A stretch of DNA of 35,078 nucleotides. Source: JALYUA01 sp039931865. GTDB lineage: Bacteria > Acidobacteriota > Thermoanaerobaculia > UBA5066 > Gp7-AA6. A program made the position numbers and the translations under genes. Under the pieces are notes generated by a model that was not told where the DNA came from, did not search any database, and saw only the letters and a program-made list of their open reading frames with translations. This document shows, piece by piece, positions 14,837-22,815 of the stretch. Position 1 is the first letter of the stretch. Each line of letters starts with the position of its first letter. The stretch covers positions 1-35,078 of the forward strand of contig JBDTRB010000027.1 in assembly GCA_039931865.1 (NCBI GenBank). The letters are read 5' to 3'.

Positions 14837-17075
14837 GGCGATGCCCGGAGCCCCCGCGACGGTCTCCGTCGTCGTGCCCGCGCGACAGGCCGCGCACACG
14901 CTTCCCGACTGCCTCTCGGCGATCCTCGCCTCGACGCCGTCGCCTCTCGAGATCGTCGTGGTCGTCGACGGGCCCTGCACGGATGGCACCGCGAAGGTCG
15001 CGGAGGCCCACGGGGCGCGGGTCCTCCAGCTCCCGGAGCGGCTCGGTCCGGCGGGGGCGCGCAACGCCGGCGTCGCGGCGGCCGCGGGCGCCATCCTCGT
15101 CTTCATCGACGCGGACGTGGCGGTCCGGCCGGACGCCATCCGCCTCCTGGTCGCGAGCTTCGAGGAGCCCGGCGTCGATGCGGTCTTCGGCTCGTACGAC
15201 CGGGAGCCGTCCAGACTGACCGTCGCGTCGCAGTACAAGAACCTGCTCCACCACTTCGTGCACCAGGGGGGCCGCGAGGCGGCGCACACGTTCTGGTCGG
15301 GGCTCGGAGCCGTCCGGCGCGACGCGTTCGAGCGGATTGGCGGATTCGACAGCGCGCGATACCGCCGGCCGAGCATCGAGGACATCGACCTCGGCCACCG
15401 GTTGCGCGAAGCCGGCTCCGAGATCCGGCTCGTGAAATTGGCGCAGGGTAGCCACCTCAAGCTGTGGACGGCGTTCGGCATCTTCAAAACCGACCTGTTC
15501 GACCGCGCGCTGCCGTGGACGGAGCTGATCCTGCGGGCCGGCCGGATGCCGACGGATTTAAACCTCGCGCTGCGGCATCGCATCGGCGTCGCCGCGACCG
15601 CGGTTTTGATCGCGTCGCTCTTCGGAACTGCGGTCAATCCCGGGTTCATCTATCTCGCGGCCGCGGCCCTCCTCGTCGCGGTCGTGGCCGGCGGGGACGT
15701 CTTCCGCTTTTTCGTGCGCGAGCGGGGTCTCCTGTTCGCGGTCCTGTCGGTGCCGCTTCACCTGTCGTACTACGCCGCCTCGGGGCTCGGATTCGGGATG
15801 GGCCTCTTTCGCCACGCCGCCGGGCCGATGCCCGCGCGCGGGATCCTCGAGACGCGGCGTATCTTCACGAACGCTTCGGTGCTCGCCGCCGGGGAAGTCG
15901 CCGCGCGGGGCTTTTCGTTCCTCGCCACTGTTCACGTCGCACGCGTCCTCGGGGCGTCGGGCTTCGGCCGGATCGAGCTCGCGTCGGCCCTCGCTCTCTA
16001 CGTCGGGGTTCTCTCGACGTTCGGACTCGACCTCGTCGGCACGATGCGCGTTGCGGTCGACCCCGACCGTGCTCGTACCCTCGCCCGCACCGTCGCCTCG
16101 CTGCGCGTCGCGCTGTGCGCCGTGATGACGGCCGTCCTTCTTGCGTTGACGTGGCTCGTTCCCCGCTTCGCAGGCATTCGGATACTGCTGCTGCTCACGA
16201 CGATTCCGATCTTCGCGGAGTCCCTCTCGCTCGCGTGGCTCTTTCAGGGCCTCGAGAGGATGAAGCGGATTGCGGCGGTCGGAATCCTGGGACAGGCGGT
16301 GTATGCCGCGGGCGTCTTCGCGCTCGTACGCCGGCCCGAGGACATCCTCCGCGTGCCCGTCGTGTCGGGTCTCGGCGCGGCGGTGGCAGCGGCTGCCCTG
16401 GGGATCGTCGGCTGGCGCGTCCTGCGGCGCCTGCCGGCGGAAAGAGCGCCCGGGCTGACACGGGAGCTCCTGGTCGAAGCCGCCCCGCTCGCCGCGATCA
16501 CGGCGGCCGGAATCGTCAATTACAACGCGGACGTGATCATCATGGGCATGCTCGGCGACGAACGGCACGTCGGTCTCTATCGCGCGGCCGGCCGGATATC
16601 GGGCGTCTTTCAGATGCTGGGCGCCGGGTTTTCGACGGCGGTGTTCCCGAGCCTCGCCCGGGAGTCGCGCGTCAAGGAGAACCTTCGTTCCGCTCTCGAC
16701 TGGGCAGTGCGGACGAGCGCCATGGGGTGGATCGTCGCGGCGGCGCTCCTGATCGCGGCCGCGCCGCTGATCCTCCGGTGGACCTTCGGACCCTCGTATT
16801 TCGAAGCGACCCGGACGCTGAGGCTGTTGTTTCTCGCGGCCGCCGTCGTCGGAGTGCGCGCTCAGTACCGGAGCGCCCTCGTGGTGCTGCGGGAGACCCG
16901 CCGCAACCTTGCGCCGACGCTGTGGGCGGCCGCGGCGAGCATCGTGCTGAATCTCCTTCTCATCCCGCGCATCGGGCTGCTCGGCATGGCGCTCGCGACG
17001 ATCTTTTCCGAGACTCTGATGCTCGTTCTGATTCGGCGCGAGGTCGGCCTCGCCCTGCGAAGCGTTCCCTCGTGA
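14829..17075 (+). CDS. GT2 glycosyltransferase-Wzx flippase fusion
   Basis: This 748-aa protein joins two functions. Residues 1-250 are a GT2 GT-A domain: VSVVVPAR start, DxD as Asp94-Ala-Asp96, and IEDIDLGHRL (183-192) as the acceptor-side acidic motif. Residues 252-327 are hydrophobic linker helices. Residues 345-748 are a polysaccharide-transport (Wzx/MATE-like) module with about twelve helices, the entry segment ARVLGASGFGRIELA (371-385) and Asn/Asp-rich mid-membrane positions (NYNADVIIMG). Wzx flips undecaprenyl-linked oligosaccharide units, so the fusion could couple the last sugar transfer to export. There is an internal ATG at 15828 but no Shine-Dalgarno sequence. The GTG start at 14829 has GGAGG 12 nt upstream; ATG 14841 is an alternative. 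Confidence 0.88.
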   Translation: MSEAMPGAPATVSVVVPARQAAHTLPDCLSAILASTPSPLEIVVVVDGPCTDGTAKVAEAHGARVLQLPERLGPAGARNAGVAAAAGAILVFIDADVAVRPDAIRLLVASFEEPGVDAVFGSYDREPSRLTVASQYKNLLHHFVHQGGREAAHTFWSGLGAVRRDAFERIGGFDSARYRRPSIEDIDLGHRLREAGSEIRLVKLAQGSHLKLWTAFGIFKTDLFDRALPWTELILRAGRMPTDLNLALRHRIGVAATAVLIASLFGTAVNPGFIYLAAAALLVAVVAGGDVFRFFVRERGLLFAVLSVPLHLSYYAASGLGFGMGLFRHAAGPMPARGILETRRIFTNASVLAAGEVAARGFSFLATVHVARVLGASGFGRIELASALALYVGVLSTFGLDLVGTMRVAVDPDRARTLARTVASLRVALCAVMTAVLLALTWLVPRFAGIRILLLLTTIPIFAESLSLAWLFQGLERMKRIAAVGILGQAVYAAGVFALVRRPEDILRVPVVSGLGAAVAAAALGIVGWRVLRRLPAERAPGLTRELLVEAAPLAAITAAGIVNYNADVIIMGMLGDERHVGLYRAAGRISGVFQMLGAGFSTAVFPSLARESRVKENLRSALDWAVRTSAMGWIVAAALLIAAAPLILRWTFGPSYFEATRTLRLLFLAAAVVGVRAQYRSALVVLRETRRNLAPTLWAAAASIVLNLLLIPRIGLLGMALATIFSETLMLVLIRREVGLALRSVPS

Positions 17076-17370
17076 CCCTGGCCCCCGCCCTCGAGTGCCC
17101 GCTCTGCGCGGGACCGGCCGCCCTGACTGCGGACGCCTGCCTGTGCGGGAAGTGCGCCGCGAGCCTTCCCGTGCTTCTCGGAATCCCGGACCTGAGGGTT
17201 CCCGCTCGGTTGGGGATCTCGTATGAGGACGACCGGAGCTCGCGCGGCGTCTCGCGGCGCGGTACGACACCTGGAGCTTCGGGGACATGGTCGCGGAGAT
17301 GGCGGCGCGCCCTGGCGCGGCCTCCGGGCCCGCGCCTCCTGCCCTCAGTGTCATGCTTCGACTGACATGA
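17072..17370 (+). pseudogene. Truncated zinc-ribbon methyltransferase with frameshift
   Basis: The GTG at 17072 overlaps the flippase stop (GTGA). The product begins with a zinc ribbon (CPLC then CLCGKC) followed by VLLGIPDLR, closely matching the N-terminus of the intact methyltransferase at 27585-28664. Near 17233 the frame shifts by one missing base, seemingly GGG to GG. In the restored frame it continues ELARRLAARYDTWSFGDMV and stops at 17368-17370; unshifted it stops at 17363-17365. The SAM-binding domain is absent in either frame. It is either a decayed gene or a sequence error next to a rearrangement. Confidence 0.75.
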
Positions 17371-17778
17371 AAGTGAATCGACACCCGACGCTGCTCGCCT
17401 GTTCCCTGTCGCTGTTCCTGGCGTCGGCGGGTGGGTCTGCCCGGGACTCGCGTCCGGCAGGCGAGCCCCCCCGCAGGCTCCCGCTCAGGACGCGATGGAA
17501 GGCCACCACCATCCAGTGAGAGCGCCCGCGACCCCGAGGCCGAGCACAACGAGTTCCAGTCCGACATGACGCTCATGACCGGGATGACGCCGAAGGATTC
17601 GAAGGGCGGCATGGCGATGCCCGGCTGTCACCTGATGGACATGGGAGTCGCGCGTCTCTCTTATGACTGGCAGGGAGGGGCGTCCGGGAAAAAAGTCGTC
17701 GAATGCCACCGGACGACCGCCTCGATTCAGTACGGTGCGGAGGGGATCCGGCCGCTGGAAAATATCCCAACGCTTTGA
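17367..17778 (+). pseudogene. Fragment of a secreted His/Met-rich protein, two frameshifts
   Basis: The ATG at 17367 starts a signal peptide (MKVNRHPTLLACSLSLFLAS). The frame then breaks at a C7 run (17466-17472); one extra C would restore PPPQAPAQDAMEGHHHP. It breaks again near 17516, where one extra G leads into ESARDPEAEHNEF. The last segment is Met/His-rich and includes VARLSYDWQGGASGKK. From memory this resembles the N-terminus of secreted proteins found near copper or metal genes; that is weak evidence. Homology-like sequence fades near 17,700, long before a normal end, so only a 5' fragment is present. It does not fit a glycan operon. Confidence 0.5.
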
Positions 17779-18646
17779 AGATATTCAGCCCGCTGGGCAG
17801 CACCTCGACGGGTTCTCCATTTGCGCGGGAGCCGCGCTGAACCGGACGCCGCACCAACCCCCTCGTGGGTACTTCGAACGCCTCCGGGACGTCGAGCGGC
17901 GCCACTGGTGGTGCCGCTCCGTGCGCCGGGTGGCCCTCGGCCGGCTCGGAGCCGTCCCGGGAGCGCGTCCGGTCGTCCTGGACGTCGGGTGCGGCGCCGG
18001 CGGCTTTCTTTCGGATCTCGAAAGGCGGCGGCCGGCCGCGCGCTGTTTTGGAGCCGACTCTTCCGGCGAAGCGCTCGCGCTCGCCCGATCCGGCCTGTCG
18101 AGCCGTTCCATCCGCCTCCTCCGTGCTTCCGCGGCGGAGCTTCCCGTCGCGGCGAGCTCGGCCGACGCCCTCGTGCTGCACGACGTCCTCCAGCACCTTC
18201 CGCCGGGCGACGACGCGCGGGCGCTTTCCGAGGCGCACCGGGTGCTCAGGCCCGGAGGCTTGCTCTCGCTGAGGACGAACATCGGCTCCTCGACCTCGGC
18301 CTCGACCTCGAGCGAACTCGGATCGGCGTCGCTCCACCGGCGGTACGCGCCGGCCGCGATCGCGCGACTGGTCGGCAGCGCGGGGTTCGAAATCGAAGCG
18401 CACCTCGTGCTCCATCCACTCGCCGCGCTGCTCGGGCGGTTCCGGCGGTCGAACCCCGCGAACTCCAATTCGCACTCCGCGCCGGCCGGGGAGCTCGCGA
18501 TGACGGTTCCCTCCGCGTTCGTGAACCGGGCGATGGATCTCTACTCGCGGGTCGAAGACGCGGTGGTCGCGCGGCTTCCCGTGTCCGCGACCGGAGACGC
18601 CCAGCTCCTCTTCGCGCGCAAGCCGCTCCAGGTCGCCTCGAAGTGA
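17663..18646 (+). CDS. SAM-dependent methyltransferase, 5' end probably replaced
   Basis: This class I methyltransferase has motif I VLDVGCGAGGFL, the acidic second strand FGADSS, an LVLHDVLQHL motif IV and LRPGGLLSLRT. Proteins of this type usually start a few residues before YFERLxxVExRHWW, which here begins only at residue 70 (about 17,870). Between that point and the ATG at 17663 the frame is open but unlike any methyltransferase, and the only alternative start is GTG 17735. The native start was probably lost when the sequence to its left was inserted or joined. The 3' end is intact and overlaps the next gene (GTGA). It likely methylates a sugar or glycolipid; the target is unknown. Confidence 0.75.
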   Translation: MTGREGRPGKKSSNATGRPPRFSTVRRGSGRWKISQRFEDIQPAGQHLDGFSICAGAALNRTPHQPPRGYFERLRDVERRHWWCRSVRRVALGRLGAVPGARPVVLDVGCGAGGFLSDLERRRPAARCFGADSSGEALALARSGLSSRSIRLLRASAAELPVAASSADALVLHDVLQHLPPGDDARALSEAHRVLRPGGLLSLRTNIGSSTSASTSSELGSASLHRRYAPAAIARLVGSAGFEIEAHLVLHPLAALLGRFRRSNPANSNSHSAPAGELAMTVPSAFVNRAMDLYSRVEDAVVARLPVSATGDAQLLFARKPLQVASK

Positions 18647-19713
18647 AGCCCCTCCGCGTCGCGCTCGTGGGCCTCGGCGGCGCGGCGACGAGGATCCATC
18701 TCCCGGCTCTCGCGTCACTCGACGACTTCACGCTGGTCGGCGCGGCCGACCCGTCTGCCGAGGTGCGGCGCGCGGCCGGGCGCTGGCGTATCCCGGTCGT
18801 CACCCCGGACCTCGCGTCTCTCCTCGTTGCGACGCATCCGGATCTCGTCATCGTCGCGACTCCGCCGGACCTCCACGCGGCGCACGTTCAGGAAGCGCTG
18901 GAGTCCGGCGCGCACGTTCTCTGCGAGAAGCCCTTCGTCTCGCGGCTCGAGCAGGCGGACGAGCTGATCGCGTTGTCGTCCCGCGCCGGGCGGCTCCTCG
19001 CGGTCAACAACCAGTACCGCTACATGCGCCTCTATTCGGAGCCCGGCCGCCGGATCGCCTCGGGCGCTCTCGGGCCGCTCTACCAGGCCCAGGTCTGGCA
19101 GCAGATGTTTCACCCTCCCGAAAAGGAGACGAACTGGCGGGCCGCGCTCGACCGATACACGCTCTTCGAATTCGGGACGCATGCCCTCGACCTTCTGGCG
19201 TTCTTCTTCGGAGAGCTGCCGTCCGCGGTCACCGCCCGCATTCCGAAGGTGCCGCACGGCTATCGCTCCGACGTGCTCGCCGTGGTGCTCCTCGATTTTC
19301 CGGGTGGCGGCGTTGCGACTCTGAACCTCCATCGGGTCTCGCGCGCCCCCCGCCGGTACCTGGAGATGCGGCTCGACACCCGCGAGGCGTCTCTGAGGCT
19401 CTCGCTCGGAGGCGTCGCCCGCGCCGGCCTGGATCTTTCGGAGGGCCGCCCGCGCCTGCGCGCGAGCCTCGTGCGCGGCGGCGAGGCGCGCCTCGAGCGC
19501 GACGGCCGTTCCCGGGTGATCGCGCGCGCGGCGCGGTCGGAATTCTCTTCCGCGACCGCGCGGCACCTCTTGGAGATCGCGGGCAGGATTCGTTCGGGAG
19601 ACGTCGCTCCGTCGGGCGCGATCCACGCGCGCGAGGTCCTGCGGACGGTGTTCGCCGCCTACCGCGCGGCCGAGACGGGAGAGACGATCCGGATCGCGAA
19701 CTTCCTCCCGTGA
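18643..19713 (+). CDS. Gfo/Idh/MocA-family sugar oxidoreductase
   Basis: This 356-aa NAD(P)-dependent oxidoreductase has a Rossmann glycine motif (ALVGLGGAATRIHLPAL, 7-23) and the family signature CEKPF with Glu95-Lys96-Pro97. The C-terminal alpha/beta domain contains TLFEFGTHALDLL, whose His may be the catalytic residue. These enzymes oxidise or reduce sugars and NDP-sugars at C3 or C4. The GTG start at 18643 overlaps the methyltransferase stop. In this locus it is a candidate keto-reductase for a deoxysugar. There is a second family member at 26546-27619. Confidence 0.88.
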   Translation: MKPLRVALVGLGGAATRIHLPALASLDDFTLVGAADPSAEVRRAAGRWRIPVVTPDLASLLVATHPDLVIVATPPDLHAAHVQEALESGAHVLCEKPFVSRLEQADELIALSSRAGRLLAVNNQYRYMRLYSEPGRRIASGALGPLYQAQVWQQMFHPPEKETNWRAALDRYTLFEFGTHALDLLAFFFGELPSAVTARIPKVPHGYRSDVLAVVLLDFPGGGVATLNLHRVSRAPRRYLEMRLDTREASLRLSLGGVARAGLDLSEGRPRLRASLVRGGEARLERDGRSRVIARAARSEFSSATARHLLEIAGRIRSGDVAPSGAIHAREVLRTVFAAYRAAETGETIRIANFLP

Positions 19714-20990
19714 GGGCTCCGCCGCGCGGTTTGTGGCTGGCGCTCCTCGGATTCGGAATCGCCGTCCGCGTCGTGTTGTTCCTCGCCTCTTCCCCGGAGC
19801 CGTCCCGCCGCCTCTACGCTCCGGATTCCTTCGACTACGCGCGACTCGCCCAAAATCTCGCGGCGGGGCACGGTTTCTCGACGGACACGGCCCCGCCCTT
19901 TCGTCCGAATGTGCTCCGCACTCCGGTGTACCCGGCGGTTCTGGCGGCGGTTCTCGCCGCCGGCGGGCGTCTCGAGTCGGCGGGCGTCGCGCTCGGGGTC
20001 CTCCTCTCGTGCGCGGCGGTCTGGCTGACGTGGCGCGCGGCACGACTCTGGCTCGTCGATCCGCACCCGCATCCGCGGGCGGGCCTCCTTTCTGCCGCGC
20101 TCGTCGCGGCGGACCTCGGAGCGGCCGCGTACGCGAACTTCCTTCTCACGGAGTCGCTCTTCGTGGTCCTGTTGCTTCTCGCGTTCGCGAGTCTCGCGCC
20201 TCGCGCGACGGGCTCCCCATCCGGGCGCGGAGCGGACCTCGGCGCGGGTCTGCTTCTCGGCGCCGCGATCCTCTGCCGCCCGATCGCCCTCGGACTGCCG
20301 GTGGCGCTGGCGATCGGAAGGCCTCTGCGCGGAGCGGCGATCCTTCTCGGCGGCGCGGCCCTGGTGGTGTTGCCCTGGGTGCTGCGGAACCAGGCCGCGG
20401 CCGGGTTTTTCAACGTCAGCTCGGTGGCGGACGTGAATCTTTTCTACCACCGGGGCCGCGCGATCCGGGACGCGCGGGAGGGAGTCGAACACGAGGCTCC
20501 GTCGGAGATCCCGGGGTCAAACGACCCGGCGCGGGTGCGCCAGATGCGGAACGAAGGCTGGCGGGTGATCCTGTCGAATCCCGTCTCCTACTCGCGGCTG
20601 ACGCTGCTCGCCTGGCTCCGCACGTTCGGCCCCGACAACCGCCCGATCTGTCTCCTGTTGGGGGTCCCGTCGGTGCCGGAGCCCTGGTGGTCGGCGCCGC
20701 GGCAGGAACCGTCGGACGCGCAGTGGTGGTGGTTCGCGGTCGCCGAGAGGATCGTCGAAGGCGCCCTTCTCGTCCTCCTCTACGTGCTCGCGGCGCGGGG
20801 CTGGCGCGGATTGTCGGATCCGGACGGGAGACGCCGGCGCCTTTTCCTCGCGGCGGCGGCGGTCGTTCTGTATTTCCTCGCCGTCTCGGGACCCGAATAC
20901 TACGGGCGGTTCCGTGTGCCGATCGTCCCGTTCCTGGCGCTGATGGCGGAGGCGGGCCGGAATCCGCGCGGTGACCGTCAGAAGATCTGA
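19710..20990 (+). CDS. GT-C type membrane glycosyltransferase (GT39/PMT-like)
   Basis: This 426-aa polytopic membrane protein has an N-terminal helix (about 8-26), then the luminal loop APDSFDYARLAQNL with Asp39, the position of the catalytic acid in GT-C enzymes that use polyprenyl-phosphate sugars. Several more hydrophobic helices follow, and a large periplasmic loop (about 240-315) precedes the last three. It may transfer a sugar in the periplasm or act as a polymerase-like enzyme; no clear Wzy gene is seen elsewhere. The GTG start overlaps the previous stop (GTGA). Its last 13 bp overlap the convergent GT2 gene. Confidence 0.75.
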   Translation: MRAPPRGLWLALLGFGIAVRVVLFLASSPEPSRRLYAPDSFDYARLAQNLAAGHGFSTDTAPPFRPNVLRTPVYPAVLAAVLAAGGRLESAGVALGVLLSCAAVWLTWRAARLWLVDPHPHPRAGLLSAALVAADLGAAAYANFLLTESLFVVLLLLAFASLAPRATGSPSGRGADLGAGLLLGAAILCRPIALGLPVALAIGRPLRGAAILLGGAALVVLPWVLRNQAAAGFFNVSSVADVNLFYHRGRAIRDAREGVEHEAPSEIPGSNDPARVRQMRNEGWRVILSNPVSYSRLTLLAWLRTFGPDNRPICLLLGVPSVPEPWWSAPRQEPSDAQWWWFAVAERIVEGALLVLLYVLAARGWRGLSDPDGRRRRLFLAAAAVVLYFLAVSGPEYYGRFRVPIVPFLALMAEAGRNPRGDRQKI

Positions 20991-21856
20991 GACCGCGAGG
21001 GCGCGCCTGAAACGTATCCCGCGAATTCGCCGAAGGACCAGGCGACAGTGAGAGCCAGAGTCCACGGGAGCGCCCGGAGAAAGTCGCGCCCACGCCGGGA
21101 GCGGGCCGCGGCCGCGCCGAGACGCCGGAGAAGGAACGCCGGCAGAAGGGGACTCGCGAGCGCGAACAGGATCCGAACGGGGACACCGCGGCCGCGCACC
21201 CGGTCCGCCGCGTATCCCCGCCCGTAATGGAACCGCTGCCGGAGTGCGGTCCCCGCTCTCATCGTGTTTTCGAACACGACCGTCGCGCGGCCGAACCTCG
21301 GGTACCGGCCGCGTTCGACCCACCGCGCGTGCAGCAGGGTTTCCCATTCTCCGGCGCGCAGAAGGTCGGCGGACTCCTCGAGGGCCGCTCGCTTCCAGGA
21401 CAGGTTCGCGCCGGAAATCGCGGGGACTTCGGCGTCCGTGCCCGGCGGCGCGAACAGCCCGTATTCGCAGAAATAGAGGGCGAGGTCGGCCGGGCTCGCG
21501 CCCGCCGCGACGTCGACCGGTCCGCCGATCGCCGGGGTTTCCGGAAAGCGCCGGTGGGCGTCGATGACCTCTGCGCACCAGCGGGGCGACGGAATGCACC
21601 GGGCCTCGGTCGCCGCGATCAGGTCGCCCCGGCTCTCGAAGTACGCCGCCCATCGAAGCCGCGGGACCGACCTCGGCGTGTCGAAGTGGAGGAACTTAAC
21701 CGCCGGAAAGAGGGGGCCGAGAGTCCGTTCCGGGCTCTCTCGCGAGCAGTCCGCCACCCAGATCTCCCCGGCCTCCGCTTGGCGCGTGAGCGACTCGAGG
21801 CATTTCCGGAGAGTCGCCGGAGATTCGAAGGACGTGACGAGGACCGAGAGCGTCAC
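20978..21856 (-). CDS. GT2-like glycosyltransferase, third paralogue
   Basis: This 292-aa protein begins LSVLVTSFESP and has the same later signatures as the two GT2 genes at 10866-12598: GANLSWKR followed by EWETLLHARW. The EDH/DxD position reads ATEAR (82-86), keeping one Glu only. A hydrophobic C-terminal segment (PWTLALTVAWSFGEFAGYV) is shared in outline with both paralogues. The GTG start at 21856 overlaps the epimerase stop (GTGA). It is the last gene of the minus-strand operon from 26489, and its end overlaps the convergent GT-C gene by 13 bp. The acceptor and donor are unknown. Confidence 0.75.
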   Translation of the reverse strand: MTLSVLVTSFESPATLRKCLESLTRQAEAGEIWVADCSRESPERTLGPLFPAVKFLHFDTPRSVPRLRWAAYFESRGDLIAATEARCIPSPRWCAEVIDAHRRFPETPAIGGPVDVAAGASPADLALYFCEYGLFAPPGTDAEVPAISGANLSWKRAALEESADLLRAGEWETLLHARWVERGRYPRFGRATVVFENTMRAGTALRQRFHYGRGYAADRVRGRGVPVRILFALASPLLPAFLLRRLGAAAARSRRGRDFLRALPWTLALTVAWSFGEFAGYVSGAPSRSQIF

Positions 21857-22815
21857 CGGCCGCCGGGCGGGAGCCCGCGAAACCAGGCAACGGTCCGCGC
21901 CAGCCCATCCTCGAAAGACACGTTCGGAGAGAAACCCAGGGCGCGAATGCGCGAGGTGTCGGCGATCCAGTGGCGCGCGTCGCCGGGCCGCGGTTCCGCG
22001 TCGAACGTGAACCGGGGGGAAAGCCCCATCGTCGCCGCGACCCTGCGGGCGAGCTCGCGAACGGAGAGCGGCTCTCCGCCGGAGACGTTGTATGCCTCAC
22101 CGGCCAGGGGCGCGCGCTCGGCGACGAGAAGGAAAGCGTCGACGACGTCCGCCACGTAGACGAAGTCGCGCTCCGACGAGCCGTCTCCCTGGACCGCGAG
22201 CTCGTCGCCGTTTCCCCGCAGCTTGACTAAAAAGTCGTAGATCACCTGCTGGCGCTGTCTGGGGCCGTAACCCGGGAAGAGCCGAAGGACGGCCGTCGGC
22301 ACGCCGTACAGATTCGAGTAGATCGAGACGTACCGTTCCGCGGCGAGCTTGCTCGCGCCGTACGGGGAGACGGGCTCCGTCGGGTCTCCTTCCCGCATCG
22401 GTCCGCCCGTTCCGTGGCCGTACACCGCCGCGGAAGAAGCCTGCAGGAACCTCGATTGCGGCGACACGCGGCGAACGGCTTCGAGCAGATGAAACGTCGC
22501 GACTCCGTTTCTCTCGAAATCCATTCGCGGCGCGCGGACGGATTCTCCGATGTTCGCGTGGCCGGCCAGGTGGAAGATGTGCGTGAAGGCCCGCCCGGCG
22601 AGGAAAGCGTCGAGGTCGTCGCGGCAAAGGTCGAGCGGCACCATCTCGACTCGCCCTGCGACCGCTTCCAGATTCTCGCGCGGCCCCCGCGAGAGGTCGT
22701 CCGCCACCGTCACCTGCGCGCCGCGCGCGACGAGCTTTTCGACGAGATGGGAGCCGAGGAATCCGGCTCCGCCCGTCACGAGGACCCTTCCCGAATCGAC
22801 GGGCGCGCCGCTCAT
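21853..22815 (-). CDS. NAD-dependent epimerase/dehydratase (extended SDR)
   Basis: This 320-aa NDP-sugar enzyme has the glycine motif TGGAGFLG (14-21), a Ser-rich catalytic strand (QASSAAVYG, Ser128/129) and Tyr152-x3-Lys156 in SPYGASK. The closest general type is UDP-glucose 4-epimerase, but dehydratase or keto-reductase activity is possible in a deoxysugar locus. ATG 22815 is chosen because it overlaps the GT4 stop (ATGA, 22812-22815). The frame stays open to 22956, but that extension lies inside the neighbour. The 3' end overlaps the GT2 start. Confidence 0.88.
   Translation of the reverse strand: MSGAPVDSGRVLVTGGAGFLGSHLVEKLVARGAQVTVADDLSRGPRENLEAVAGRVEMVPLDLCRDDLDAFLAGRAFTHIFHLAGHANIGESVRAPRMDFERNGVATFHLLEAVRRVSPQSRFLQASSAAVYGHGTGGPMREGDPTEPVSPYGASKLAAERYVSIYSNLYGVPTAVLRLFPGYGPRQRQQVIYDFLVKLRGNGDELAVQGDGSSERDFVYVADVVDAFLLVAERAPLAGEAYNVSGGEPLSVRELARRVAATMGLSPRFTFDAEPRPGDARHWIADTSRIRALGFSPNVSFEDGLARTVAWFRGLPPGGR

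Noticed and set aside
17821..18642. Upstream extension of the Gfo/Idh gene at 18643
   Set aside because: It overlaps the methyltransferase in another frame and is Arg-rich; the Rossmann motif begins right after GTG 18643.
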